64,000 nucleotides of DNA. It comes from Epithemia pelagica. Lineage: Eukaryota; Bacillariophyta; Bacillariophyceae; Surirellales; Surirellaceae. A program made the translations under genes and the position numbers. Below, one piece after another: positions 21,649-33,581 of this stretch. The stretch lies in NCBI GenBank assembly GCA_946965045.2, contig OX337234.1, forward strand, positions 1,550,001 through 1,614,000, given 5' to 3'. How positions within the stretch are numbered: position 1 is the stretch's first letter; each line of letters begins with the position of its first letter. The notes beneath the pieces were generated by a model. The model did no database searches, was not told the DNA's origin, and worked only from the letters and a program-made list of their open reading frames with translations.

Positions 21649-23427
21649 ATGCCGACAACCGATTCTTACCGCCCATTATATATCCCCAACATGGAGGATT
21701 CTTTTCGTCTCGATACTTTTGCTCATATTGTCTTACCGACGCAAGACAAATTTACTACTACCATCGCACGCATTGAACGGAACGACGAAGGGGCTCCATC
21801 GCTTTCTTTATTCTTTCCTCTTTTTCCGAAAAAGAAACTGGCATGTCACCCCGACATACCCGACCATGACATCACGCCGATCACCCGTGGAGCTGGGGCA
21901 AAGTGCATCGAGTTATATAAAGCTTCTGTTTCCATCCACGGAAGCCACCCCATCACCATCAAGACCGAAATTCTCTACCCAGCCTTCGTCACCAATCAAG
22001 ACGACCTGGCCGATCCTAAGAACGCATGGGCCGAAGGAATGCGAAACGTCTACGTTGTCCGTTTCCGCCAGAAAAAAATTCATGGCGTGGTTCGTCTTGT
22101 TCCCATTCGAAACGAAGAAGTGCGTTGCTTTCCAACAGATTGGATCAAGCGCGCCCCTGACGACCTGATCATTTGTCCCAGATGCTTGCACAAAAGCATT
22201 TGGACTGGCCTATTCCAACTGCGCAAGGCCATAGTCAAAATTCTCAATCGTCGAAGTGGTGCAATCGAAAATCGACAGACACAGTCGCTGTCCATAGGTA
22301 CAATTCCACTGGAGGTATTTAATTACATCCACGTGGTTGCAAACTCGACTGTGCATTCACTCACCTGTCACTCTATTCGCTCCACAGAGTCGTACCTGAC
22401 AATGGACAGCAACTTGACCCGTCACAAACTTAAGTTCAAGTTCAAAAGTGGGTTTATGCGCTTCATTTCATGCAATGACCTGAACTTACTACGTCAATTT
22501 CTTGGGATCGCTGCAGTCTATGGATCCACAGAAGCCCGACCGACTTTAACAGAGGGCGACAGTGCTCAACAGTTGAAAAGAGGACACACTCTCACCGTTG
22601 TACGAGGACAAGAAGAGTCGGAATCACCCCAAGAATTCAAGCGCCGGAGCAAACAACAGCGCATTGACTTCATTTTTTCTCCACATCAGGTGCGTGTGAC
22701 AGTTGCATTTGAGAAATATCATTATGACACACTCCGCTCTAATGGTAGTCTCAAACACGCCGCTCCAACGCCTCATCTACAGGGCATTCTTACCGGAACG
22801 GGCTACAAAGACCCGCCTGACACTGTCCTGTATGTGGATCATCAAGGACAAACTTTCGCCGAAGAAGAGGACGAAGAAAACAGCAATGATGACCTTCTGA
22901 TCACCTCCGATCTCTCCGAAGACAACAGCACCCCAGTCAAGGCGTCACCCGTACAACCAAGCCCTGTCAATCGTTCGAACAACACTCAGGACAAGAATTG
23001 GCTAGAGAAAAACACCATTCTCTAATCGAGAGAAGATCGCCTCGAGTTGATGTCAATCGACTCACGAGTCAAAGCTACAGTCAACGATCGTAGTGTTTAT
23101 GTTGGCGACCGATACATGGCAGAGGAATCAGTCGTCGAAGTTGTCTCTATCATTAGGGGATCAACATCGCCTCGCTATCTCCTCTGTCACAGGGTTTCTT
23201 GCAACCTGTTCACTACCATCTACGATCCGAAGGAGTACTTGACAGAAGAGGATGAGAAATATTACATAGACATGGAAATCTTCCTTCCTCCTTCTAAACT
23301 GCCTGCCTATGTCTGCCGCCCAGTGGCTGGACCATTGTTCAAGAAGGACCAGGACGATCTGCATCAGATCACCTTTGTCTGTCCACACTCTCAGCGAATC
23401 CTCAATGACATTGACAACTACAAGTGA
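21649..23427 (+). pseudogene. Unrecognised 593-codon frame with one in-frame TAA, facing the transposase-like gene
   Basis: Two open stretches, 21649-23025 and 23050-23427, lie in the same frame with a single TAA (23023-23025) between them. The codons after the stop (SREDRLELMS...) are open and continuous with the second stretch, so this reads as one gene with a nonsense codon, or as two genes 24 bp apart. The first part (about 458 residues) has a CPRC pair in IICPRCLHKS, a basic patch (RRSKQQR) and an acidic Ser-rich tail. The second (125 residues) has no known motif. The family is not recognised. It converges on the large gene at 23477-27210 with only 49 bp between the stop codons. The two may belong to one mobile element (inference). 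Confidence 0.5.
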
Positions 23428-23476
23428 GAAGAAACCAGTAGTACCTTAATCTTATATATATAATCAACCAACACTA

Positions 23477-26400
23477 TTATGCCTCGTCCTCATCACACTC
23501 ATCTTCATCATCTTCCATCATCTGTCTTTTTCGTTCGTCGTTTAGAAGCTGATTGGCTTTGTCCGATGCTGCCGAGTATAAACCCTCCTTCCCAATTGTC
23601 CAATCAAACTTTAGCTCGACTCTCTCTTCTACTTCGTCCTCTCCACCAAGAGCAACAGTAGAAGTCTGTTCCTTAATTAGCTGCCCAAATTCTATCGTAC
23701 CCCCGAGATTACGCACCCAATTACGATTATACTCTCGTTGTTCTGGCGTTATCGTTTGGAGATACGATCTCATATGAGTCTCAGAGTATCCTGATAGAAA
23801 TAGCTGGCGTCGCTGAATCCATCGCGCCATCGGAAGAAGCCTCGTTTGCTGTCCCAATCCCTTATTAACAGCACCCCCCCGTTGTGTCCTGTTGAAATAG
23901 AAAGACTTAAACAAACTATTGAAAGCTTTTCGCATAGACATGCTTGTCAGGATCGTCATCACAGTCATTCCTGACCAATCCATTGCTTCTTACCTTCCCA
24001 CCCTTGTTGAGAGTGGATCGCCAAATTCCTCCAGTGAAAGAGGTATTCCATGATATGGCCCGATCCGAGCATGTGAGCGTAATTGGTGACGCCCTCTGCC
24101 TGGTGCAAATCAATCCATTCCTTGAGAAAAAGGTCAACTTCCTTTTGGAAGTCGAATATTTCCGCGTCTGTCATATCTTCTCTCGAGCGCAGTCTCTTCA
24201 TCGCCTCCGAGTAATGAGCTACCCCACGAGTCCATTTGTCTTTCTCTATTGGATCGGCAACAGATAGTTCGACGAGTTTTGGAAAGTGCTGCAGCATCGA
24301 CCGAACTTGCATGTTGCCCAAAACAACTTTGTCCACTTGTTTGGTCTTCCGATTCAATGGAAAATCCCACTTGGCTATGTTGCGTTCGGTTCCAAAGATT
24401 GTGGTCGAAACCAGGTCCTCGATCACATCCCGGTAAGCTTCCGCCGCTCGTTTATCCGACGTCTTGTCTTCATCCTTCTGCCAACTCAACAACCCTTGTT
24501 TGGCATTTGTGATACCTTGCTTGAAACAGAGTGTGAGAATCTTGATTCCCATACGAATTTCCATATGCAATATACATGGCACCAAGTCCATCATTAGGAC
24601 TAGGGCCGATGTTGCATTCTTGTGTCCAAATTTCTTGAGGGCCTTGAGTGAATCGTGATATACCCATTCCAAAATCATTTGTGTCTTCAATCTTTCCTGT
24701 CGTTCCTCAATAGATCCAGACAAGGACATTCCTCTCTCCTTTAGATCATTTGTCAACCGCCTTGTATATTGATTGCGAGTAGGACGATCTGCCCGACGGA
24801 CATCAAAGTGAATGCAGGTTGGATCGGTTTTTTCTGAAGGGATGGGCAGTATTCTTGGGTCTTTGCCATTTACAATCTGGCATTCATCCCAAATTGTTTC
24901 GACTTCCTTGACATTCTCTGGTAGCTGCTTCTCAAATGCATCGACTTCTCGTTGCATGGTTTGACAATGCTTCGGGGTGAACATCCTGTGGTGGCGACAA
25001 ACCCAATCAGGGTCATTCAAATGCCCCATGGTCTGGCACCAATTGCAAGTTTCTGGTTCATCTGTTGCTGCCAGATGCAGATTGTTGCTATGAATGGGAC
25101 ATTTTGTACATGGGAAGTTTGCTTTTTTGGTTGCTCCACCACAGCCGCAGAGCTTCCACTCGCAGGACATGTCACAATTTGTGACTATCCATATGGCGAG
25201 TATCCCCAATAGCATAGGCACCAATGTAGTAGCGGCTTCGGCAATCTCAGAGAACAGAACTGAGAAAATACCACGAACATTGGCCTTGGTTTCTCCACCA
25301 ATGACACATAGTAATGGGCTGACATCGTTTCGAGATGAAGTGAGGGGGTTGGACTTGTCGTTGAATTTGATACCCGCCATAGTATGATTGTCGTAGCTTG
25401 TTAGAGTGGCTCCATCTAGAGTTTGAGCCATCATCAAATTGTCTTCCTTGGCAATACCGACTGCATTACGCCCTTTCACTATCTCTCGGATCATGTCGGC
25501 CGGTCTGAATATAAAGCCTTCGGCGCCATCCTTAGTGTTTTGAATCATATGGAAAGGAATTTTCTTGTTGCCAAATTCCTCCACCATTGCCGCCACTTTC
25601 TTTAACGAACCAGCACTTGGAAGCAACGTACGCTTGTGTTTTTGTCCGCCATTTTCGCATCGTCTTAATAATTCGATCCCCTCGTAGTTCAGCACACCAC
25701 CGGCTAGGTCCATTTCTCGGAGAATCCGGAACGGTGAGTAAACATACTTCCTCATGTGGATCCGAAATGTCTCTGGCATCCTGTCACGTAGTTGCAAACC
25801 ATGGATGTCATCATACAACATCATCTCACACAGTGCCTTGAAAAAGGAATCCGAACGGTGACTATCAGTGGCATGGTTCTGTGTGCTTCGGACGATAACC
25901 ATTTTGATATGCTGCACGATGGCCTCCGTCTTCTCGTCGTCGGTGCAGGATCGCGGAACGTTGCTAAAACATTCGATTTGTTGTTGCGATTCCTCGATTT
26001 GTTTCGCCATTGTCCGGATCTTATCGGCTCTGCTTTTCAGAACCTTGGCCTGCGCCTTCTTCTCGTGTATAAGGTCGCGTCTTTGTTGCTTCAATACCTG
26101 AATTTGAGCCTGGAGTTGAGCTATTTCCTGTGATGGTGATCTAGAAGGCGACCTTGGTGGTACAGAGGATGCATTGGTTGTCACTGTCAGGTTTGATCGT
26201 AGAGAAGAGGCTTGTGATCGATGAGAAAGGCTGTTGGTTAGAGATGGTTGTTGTGACAACGACGAGATAGTAGACTGCCTTTGTGACGTTGGAGATGACA
26301 GTTCTTGTAACATGGACAGTGTGCTAGTAGCTGTTGAATGAGCAGTAACGATAGTCGCAGTTGGATTGTTGTTCCGTGACGGAGAGAGTAAGATCTGTGG

Positions 26401-27210
26401 GGAATTGTTTCGATTCCCTGCTGGTGGTGGTGAAACGGAATTGTTCGTGTCCTCATCACTTGTATCGAAGATTGTATCGTCTTTAGGATGATTCGGGGTG
26501 TTACTGGATGTGTCTCTATTGCGTGTAGGAGGTGGTGGTTCTTCAATCGGTACGCATACCATAGGACTTTCTGTAGGTGGTGGTGAAGGTTGTTGCCGAG
26601 ACGGTGGTGTGGGTGGGATCTCAGTTGGGTTGCTGTGCTTGATCCGTTGTTTCTTGCGATAGACTTTGGGGGGATCGGGTTTTCTTGTTGTTGGATACCC
26701 AGAGTTCTGATGCTTAGCACGACAAGTCCATCGGCCGTTGATGGTTTTCCGATTAAGTGGAATGCCGGGTCGATCTTTCTCTTGTTCGTCAGCGTCTTTG
26801 CAGTTGCCGCAGAACTTGAACTGGCGGAATAGCTGGTAAATATACTGACCAAATATAGAGCAGGGGTAGAAGTCATGCCCTTCGAATTCGGCTATCAGTT
26901 CCGCGATTCTCTTTCTTTCGTTGTAGTTGAATTGCAATGGTACATTCGACGCGGATTTCCTCATGGAACGAGTTTGTTTGTTGGGTGAGGGAGGTCGGGC
27001 TTCAATGGCCTTCGTTTGGGAACGAGTCAGGCCTCCGAGTATGGCAGCTGGAACTGGAGCAATGGGGACTTGAGCTTTCGTTGATGTTGATGTTTCATTG
27101 GGTTCGTTGGATTCGTTTGTTGATGGTGGGTTTGGTCCATTTGCATCTTTCTTGCGCTTGGGTGGTGGTTTCTTGCCCGGACCTTTGCGATTGCGATTGC
27201 GCTTCGGCAT
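23477..27210 (-). CDS. Large Cys-rich transposase-like protein (two exons)
   Basis: Exon 1 is 27210-23994 and exon 2 is 23925-23477. The 68-bp intron starts gtaaga, ends gaaaag, and joins in phase 1, giving 1221 residues from MPKRNRNRKG. The join creates QQGWEAFNSLFKSFYF..NRTQRGG, a block I associate with multi-copy transposase-like proteins of algae and fungi. Residues 1-330 are disordered and Ser/Pro/Thr-rich, with a KRNRNRKGPGKKPPPKRKK nuclear-localisation-like start. A coiled coil follows (about 340-410). The core has LDGATLTSYDNH, then a Cys cluster, CDMSCEWKLCGCGG and PCTKCPIHSN, then CNWC and VCRHH. The arrangement fits an RNase-H-fold transposase with a zinc insert (KDZ, Plavaka or TNP2-like). 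Acidic catalytic residues cannot be assigned with confidence. A domesticated gene is possible. Confidence 0.55.
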
Positions 27211-28330
27211 CACGAAAACAGTTCCGAGTTGATTTGTGAAGTACAATGAGTCGTTTACAATGGTATCATCGTAAAGGAAAGAAAGATCGAACAAATGAGG
27301 ATGGATATCGGCATTTGATGTCTCATTAAAGGCGATCAAACAACGAAAGATAGGCGACTACGGGGATATGTTAATATTAAGGACTGTATATTTTTGGTCG
27401 TCGAGTCACGAGGGTTAAATGAAATTTTGGTGGAGTCCCGATCGTTGGCATGAAATTTTGGGGGCCTAATTTCGGTCAACGATTTCGTTGCGATGCAAGT
27501 GAGGTAAGTGTTATGTTCCATTGGAATAAGAATCTATATATCTTAAAATGTCTTATTCCAACGGAATATAACAGTGACCCATGTTCGGATCTGGTTGAAA
27601 AGCTTGTCAAAGTGGCCATAGTGGATTTCGTCGAAATTTTCTTCAAGTCTCGTCTTATACTTAACTAAAAATGCTAGTACTGTGTGGCATATAGAAAAGG
27701 AGGTGGAATTCCGAGTGTGACATCGATGCGAGCAAGAGCGGTCAGACTGCTCGTCGGGCCAGTTTTGGTCTGGAAGTGCTCCTATTGAAGGATTCTTTTG
27801 CCTTTTTTTTTGTTGTATCGGTGTCAGTGGGAAAACGGGGGGTCTTCTGTACGACAGTGCTAAAAAGTGTACGTTTTTCAAAAATATTTTTAAAACGCGT
27901 CGGATTTCGCCGGGAATTCCCTGAATTTTAAAATGAGGGCTTAGCCGTATTTTGACTGTTGCCGGCGCGTTGGAGACGTTGATTCCGCGAGAATCTCATA
28001 GTTGATTGATTGTACGGGAACTAACGACCGCTGAGAAAAATGTTGGAATCAGGAAATATGGGGAAAATCAGACAAATTAATGGCAGACGACCGATATCGA
28101 AAAGTGGGCAAAAATATACCCTGGCGGTAGCCCCTGTGACATCACCTGATCGAGGTCGTAAGTCTTTGCGTTGTTTCGAGAACTAGAAATACTGGTGTAA
28201 ACTGTAATTGCCAAAAAACAAATTGCAGATGCATCCTTGATTTCCCTCACATCAGAATCATTGTAAATTGTAGAGGTAGTTAGAGGAGTACATTCCTGGT
28301 GATGTCTGCCACATCATTTCGTGGACGAGT
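27211..28330. other. Gene-free spacer right of the transposase-like gene
   Basis: No gene is supported. The AT content is high, with runs such as caaaaatatttttaaaa at about 27,880. No terminal inverted repeat matching the left side of the 21.6-27.2 kb unit was found by eye. Confidence 0.4.
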
Positions 28331-28460
28331 AGGACATGGATGGCCAACAGGTGGGAGTATGAAAAGGATTTCTCATCGGATCATTAGGATCAGGGTGAAA
28401 AATTCTTATTTCTTGTTCTACTGTACTGCGCTGCACCGTAGTAGATTTGTGGAGGAGTAA
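28330..28460 (+). repeat. Dispersed repeat unit, first copy
   Basis: The stretch carries gatggccaacaggtgggag, tatgaaaaggatttctcat, cggatcattagg and, further on, ctgcgctgcaccgtagtaga. The same phrases recur at 31.2-32.7 kb and, in part, at 47.6-47.75 kb. It is a dispersed member of the repeat family that surrounds the Helitron. Confidence 0.6.
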
Positions 28461-28719
28461 CCCTAAATGCCGAAAAAAGGGGTAAAATTGATGGCGACTG
28501 AATTACATGGGATGATATCCGAGATTTGTACTAGTTATTAAGTAGTCCTACCTAGGAAGAATCGCCATCGACAATCGACAACAGAAAACAGATGTGAGGG
28601 ATAATACAGAATAATTTACGATAATGCTGATGTGAGTGAAAGTGAAGAATCTTCGTGAAAGAAAAGCAAGAATCTAGGATAATTCGTTCCTGACTGAACA
28701 TAGATTTTCTTTATATACA

Positions 28720-29500
28720 TAGTTTTTATTCTTGTTGGTCCACTAGTCGGTCCGTAACTTGTTCAGTTCGGAACAAATTCTCGTAGAATCTTAAATTTCC
28801 CTCACATGCAAAAATTTGGGGGTCTTGAAAAAAGTTTGGGGGCGATGGAATGATTTCGTGGTTTCCTGGAGTGGGTTCTTCACCTTCTTCCTCTGCCGGT
28901 ACAGCAGCCTCCACCTCCGACTTGCTGCAGCTGTTCTTGGTCCCACTGTTGCAAGTTCATCAATGCTTCGGCCCATTATAAACATGCAGCTGCAACGTCT
29001 TCAACAGATGACTCTCATTTATCTGATTGGTCAGAAAGTGGAAGTGTAGCGTAGTGTGTAGTGTAATAAGATCTACTGGTTGAAATCTTCATGGTGAAAA
29101 AACCATGGGACGAGTTTTTCCAGTCAAAGCCTGTGGGTGCACTACCTAGTGGGTTGACTCAATGAAATGTTGGAAGGCTGACTGGTCAGAGCCCACGTTG
29201 GCCCACCTATTGGTGCGCATGCTTGTAGGCTTTTTCCACAGCAGAGGACACCAAAGACGGTGATAGAATAACAATAGAACACATTTGACTTCTCTACCAT
29301 TTTGCGCTCTCCCGTATTTTTCCACCTTCATGAACATCCTGGTTTCCATTGCTTCATGAGAAAAAGGACGGTGAATAGAGCTGTTGTTGATTTCTGGGTA
29401 AGGAGTTTCTATTCTGACGGAAAAATAATCCCAACACCACAGTCTTCCAAGAATAACGTTAGCTACGTTACAATTCATCCGTGACGAGACATAATGGAAA
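28720..29500. other. Low-complexity accessory DNA with short open frames
   Basis: Short frames occur on both strands (for example 28726-28914 and 29146-29478 on -, 29302-29484 on +). None has a recognised motif or splice partners. It may be debris of a transposon or captured host sequence. Confidence 0.3.
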
Positions 29501-30912
29501 GTCTCTGTCTATTTTGTTGTGGGAAAACAGTGGAGGAACAACGCAAAAAAATGGGAGCAGCTACATGGAGATTTAAAAGTACAAGTTAAGCAAGAGGTCA
29601 TGTTGTTTTGCAGCCGATGCCAACGTGAATGCTGCCGAAGGTGCCTTCTGAAGATAACAAAACTGATGACAGAAGAAAAATGTGAAGATGAAAAGTGGTT
29701 CCAACAGGCGGTCAAGTTTCTGTCTTCCGGCCGATCGGCACGAAATTTCATTGGTCATTGCTGTGAATATTGAGTGAATCGGAATGATTCCATCATTACA
29801 AACAATGATGTACGTCACAATCAAAGTTGCGGCGGTAGAAGTATCGATGGCTTTCTTTTTTTCCAGAGTTGGGTCTATTCATTGATTCTCCTAGCTTCAA
29901 TGAAGTGGATGTCCATTCGATTGGGGAAGTCAAAGGAGAATCACCAGGACTTTGGCATTGTGTCCCCAGTAAAGCTTGTTGTTCCCGAGCGTTGGAGAAT
30001 GAACTATTTCCAAAGAAATATGAAAATCGTACGTCTTTTGGTCTTCGATGCAACTTAGCAGGGATCAAAGGAAAGTTGATTCTTGAAGAATCTCTAGTGC
30101 AAATTGATGTTATCAAGCAAGATCGAAAAATGTTCAACAAGAAGCGGAAAGGAAGCAATGATCTATCTGATCGAGAGATATCTGATAGTGTTCTATTCAA
30201 ACCAAGCTCAACGGCAGATGTGTCAATCGTTATCTTTCATTCAGAAGAATCGAAGGCAAGTGTACTGGTGTTAATGCGAATTCACAACCGAAGTAATACA
30301 ACAAATCCCAAAATGTCGGAAATGATTCAACTTTATGACTACATAACACAGGATGGGATGTTGCGACACGGTGGTTACGACAGTGCGCGAAGTGCTGGTT
30401 CGTCAGGTCTGACAGAGCTCAACGACACCATGGCCAGGTTTTTAAATGTTCCTTCGAATTTCCCCCGAAAGGTGACAGGAGTGAAGTTGGTGAAAAAGCA
30501 GTTCTACTGGAAGGCCTTCTATATGTCGCCGTGGCAGAAGCGTGCTTGTACGATGTGATATGGACAGCCTGTAGTTGGTGGCCGAGTTAAAAACACAGAA
30601 GATGTCATGAGGAAATGCCCCATGTTACTTGAATTGTCCATGACAAAAGTTGTTGCAATAAAAATTCTTCGTATAATCAACAATGATTTTGGCGGACGAC
30701 TTTTCCCTCCCATATCAGTATCTGCAATCAAGCGCGAAGAACAGCTCATGTCTGAAGCGAAGAAATCCCAGTCGCGTACTACAACATTGAACAACTTGCT
30801 TCTGTGTTATGTGACAAGGTACCGGTACACTTTGGTACAACATGCCGTTGGTTTCCACAAGGATTTTTTTCAAGGGGTGAATCGTCTCTACTTGAAATTC
30901 GAAAAGTGTTGA
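29492..30912 (+). pseudogene. Degenerate gene fragment(s) of unknown family with in-frame stops
   Basis: The stretch 29869-30912 is a single reading frame broken only by one TGA (30556-30558), with about 115 open codons after it. The first part has PSFNEVDVHSIGEVKG, PGLWHCVPSKACC and a basic patch (KKRKGSN). The region just upstream, from the ATG at 29492 (MESLCLFCCGK...), can be followed into a Cys-rich stretch (FCSRCQRECCRRC) if one A of a seven-A run near 29550 is ignored, and then meets a TGA at 29771. A pyrimidine tract ending ttttccag at about 29,866 could be a splice acceptor. No domain is recognised. The isolated stops and the probable frameshift point to a decaying or captured gene. 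Confidence 0.4.
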
Positions 30913-31189
30913 TGAACCCTACAAAAACCCCATCAATGGGGAGAGGTGGTGCCGGTAACATCACAAAGTTTTGTTTTGGCATTTTATGTTGGTAACGGAA
31001 CATAACTACTAGAGTTCTTTATATGGGTAACGCCTAGTCTGAATAGGGATGGGTAACTAGTACTCAAACCACACGTCTTTAAGTACTAGGTAGGAAGAAT
31101 TGCGGTTGGAAAAAAAAAGAAAACTGACGTGAGGAAAACTAAAGAATCTATGATAATTCTGCTCTGAGTGGAAATCAAGAATCTGCAAT

Positions 31190-31870
31190 AATTCTCACTT
31201 GTTTTATGCAAAATGCTCACCGCGCTGCATCGTACAATAGTATCTTAATGGCCAATAGTTGGGAGTAGGAACATGATTTCTCATCGGCTCCTTAGGGTAA
31301 GGGTGCAAAAACAACATGTGAGAGAAAAGCAAGAATCTACAATAATTTACTCTCACCGCGCTGCATCGTAGTATGTTAATGGCTAACAATTGGGAGTATG
31401 CAAAGGATTTCTCATTGGATCACTAGGGTTAGGGTGCAAAAACAACATGTGAGAGAAAAGCAAGAATCTACGATAATTTACTCTCACCGCGCTGCATCGT
31501 AGTATGTTAATGGCTAACAATTGGGAGTATGTAAGGATTTCTCATCGGATCAGGGTTAGGGTGCAAAAACAACATGTGAGAGAAAAGCAAGAATCTACGA
31601 TAATTTACTCTCACCGCGCTGCATCGTAGTATGTTAATGGCTAACAATTGGGAGTATGTAAAGATTTCTCATTGGATCAGGGTTAGGGTGCAAAAACAAC
31701 ATGTGAGAGAAAAGCAAGAATCTACGATAATTTACTCTCACCGCGCTGCATCGTAGCATGTTAATGGCTAACAATTGGGAGTATGCAAAGGATTTCTCAT
31801 TGGATCATTAGGGTTAGGGTGCAAAAATAACATGTGAGAGAAAAGCAAGAATCTACGACAATTTACCCGG
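31190..31870 (+). repeat. Tandem array, 127-131 bp units, with TTAGGG motifs
   Basis: Five units are anchored by acaacatgtgagagaaaagc (the last with one mismatch) starting at 31311, 31442, 31569, 31696 and 31827. The spacing is therefore 131, 127, 127 and 131 bp. Each unit has caagaatctac.ataattta, ctcaccgcgctgcatcgtag, tggctaacaattgggagta, ggatttctcat and most have ggttagggtgcaaaa. The small length changes come from loss or gain of a few bases beside the ggatca(tt/ct)agg step. The tagggttaggg string resembles telomere repeats but never exceeds two units. Confidence 0.85.
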
Positions 31871-32740
31871 GGCTGAACATAGGATGTAAGAGAAACGCAG
31901 GAATCTGTGATAATTTGCTCGGGGCTGAACATAGAGTGTGAGAGAAAAGCAAGAATCTGTGATAATCTGCTCGGGGCTGAACATACATGTGAGAAAAAAG
32001 CAAGAATCCGCGATAATTCGCTCGAGGCTGAATGAGGCGGGATACTTGATCGGCCGGATCTTGTCTTCACGGTCTCAAATCCGTCATTGTTTCCCTGCCG
32101 TCGTCTTCATCATCATCGGTCACGGTTTCCGCGACTGGCTGGTCGTGCGGTTGATCTTGCGCTTGGTCTTGATCATAGTCCTGAATGGAACCCTCCATGG
32201 TTTCAGTATCCGGGACTAGTGTGTTCTCGTCAGATATCGGAATGGTCTCGGCGACCGACATGTCAGTGTCGTCGCTGTTTTGGTCATTGAAAAGGATTTC
32301 TTATCGGATATTTAGGGTCATTTCTTCTTTTGCTGTATAGCGCTGCATCGTAGTAGATGCGTACAGGAGTGGCAAGTAGATGGCCAGCAGGTGGGAGTAT
32401 GAAAGGGACCTCTCTTTGGATCATTAGGGTTAGGGTGCAAAATTCTGTTATTATAGCGCCGCATCGTAGTAGATCCGCAGACCGCGGAGGAAGGGGATGG
32501 CCAACAGGTGGGAGTATGAAAAGGATTTCCCATCGGATCATTAGGATTAGGGTGCAAAATTCTGATTTGTTCTTTTATTATAGCGCTGCATCGTAGTAGA
32601 TCGGTGGAGGAGTACCATATGGATGGCCAACAGGTGGGAGTATGAAAAGGATCTCTCATTTTGCACTGAACATAGGATGTGAGAGAAAAGGAAGAATCTA
32701 GGATAAACCCGTTCCGGCGACTGAACACAGACATACGTTC
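31870..32740 (+). repeat. Diverged continuation of the repeat family, with an inserted non-repeat segment
   Basis: Short units (about 55-60 bp) with aatct.gataat.tgctcg..gctgaacata repeat four times at 31,860-32,035. After an interruption (32,036-32,290) the longer phrase returns three times, at about 32,340, 32,460 and 32,585, each with gcgc(t/c)gcatcgtagtagat, a (gga)-rich step, aggtgggagtatgaaa and usually a cattagg.ttagggtgcaaaattctg ending. These copies are closer to the 28.3 kb copy than to the 127-131 bp units. Confidence 0.75.
32036..32290 (-). pseudogene. Coding-like fragment inside the repeat array, possible captured host exon
   Basis: The segment shows none of the repeat phrases on either side and is richer in GC. 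On the minus strand it holds an ATG-started frame (32261-32067, 64 codons) that begins MSVAETIPISDENT and continues as an Asp/Gln-rich acidic stretch (DYDQDQAQDQPHDQP) and an acidic DDDEDDG patch. This looks like the N-terminal exon of a host gene carried into the element, but no parent gene lies in this window, and a chance frame is possible. Confidence 0.35.
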
Positions 32741-33239
32741 ATCGTATGTCGTAGAACTACACTTGAGTGAGGTAGATTACTGTCTACCTAGATAAAACTG
32801 ATCTGATTGAAGGAAAATTGATGTCACTACTTTCTACTACTCGATGACTGTCGAACCTAGAGATCTAGGCATAACGTAGCATTTTATTGTGTCGACATGA
32901 CAAACGGGAGGTGACTGATTGTGTTAGTAGCGTTTCACGGAATCCTACCGAGGTAGGCGCTATAGGCGGGTTGTTGCGACATGGTCCATTCAAGACCAAG
33001 AACTACTCAAGTTACTCCTCTAGATATAGAGGTATCAAAGGTTGACCTAGCTTTTACTCCCGTGACGTTTCAATCATTTTTTGTTCAAAGAACGACTCCC
33101 ATTGTTGCTCGAAGTCTACGTTCCGGACCTCCCTCCCTCACAAAAAACAGATTCTCGACAACACAAATTCAACGGGTGTCGGTCACACAAGCTTTTACAC
33201 GTTGGCTGGTATAATATTTTACAAACTTTGTCACTTCCA

Positions 33240-33581
33240 ATGGAGCTTGACGGTCACAAAGCAAAGGAAGAGGAACTCCGAGAAAAAGGAAGAGGAAAGG
33301 CGAATGACAAGAAAGAACGTTATTCCCCCCTTTCTTCTCAATCTCATAAGCCTCTGTCCCACAATGGTATGAAAAGAAACAAGGAGGAGCGTCTTGCGGA
33401 CCTTGAGAAACTGATGGCTGACTTCTCGAGTTGACTGGAACAACTATTGGATTATAACGAGAGGCTCGTTTCAGAAAACCAAACATTAGCTCGACGCATA
33501 AAGACATTGGATGACAACAACCACACTTTGGAATTGCGCGTACGCGTGTTGGAGCTATTGGCCATTGGAAAAGAAGACTAG
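33240..33581 (+). pseudogene. Coiled-coil gene fragment with one in-frame TGA
   Basis: From the ATG at 33240 the frame reads a highly charged segment (HKAKEEELREKGRGKANDKK) and then a run of Leu heptads (EERLADLEKLMADF). A TGA at 33432-33434 interrupts it. The same frame continues for 48 codons (LEQLLDYNERLVSENQTLAR, then LELRVRVLELL) and ends at 33581. The heptads line up on both sides of the stop, so this was once one coiled coil, of the sort found beside the basic region of bZIP proteins. There is no clear bZIP basic motif. It lies just outside the Helitron 5' region and may be captured host sequence. Confidence 0.45.

Noticed and set aside
31190-31870. An internal telomere tract
   Set aside because: TTAGGG-like strings occur at most twice in a row within each unit, which is too few for a telomere or an obvious fusion scar.
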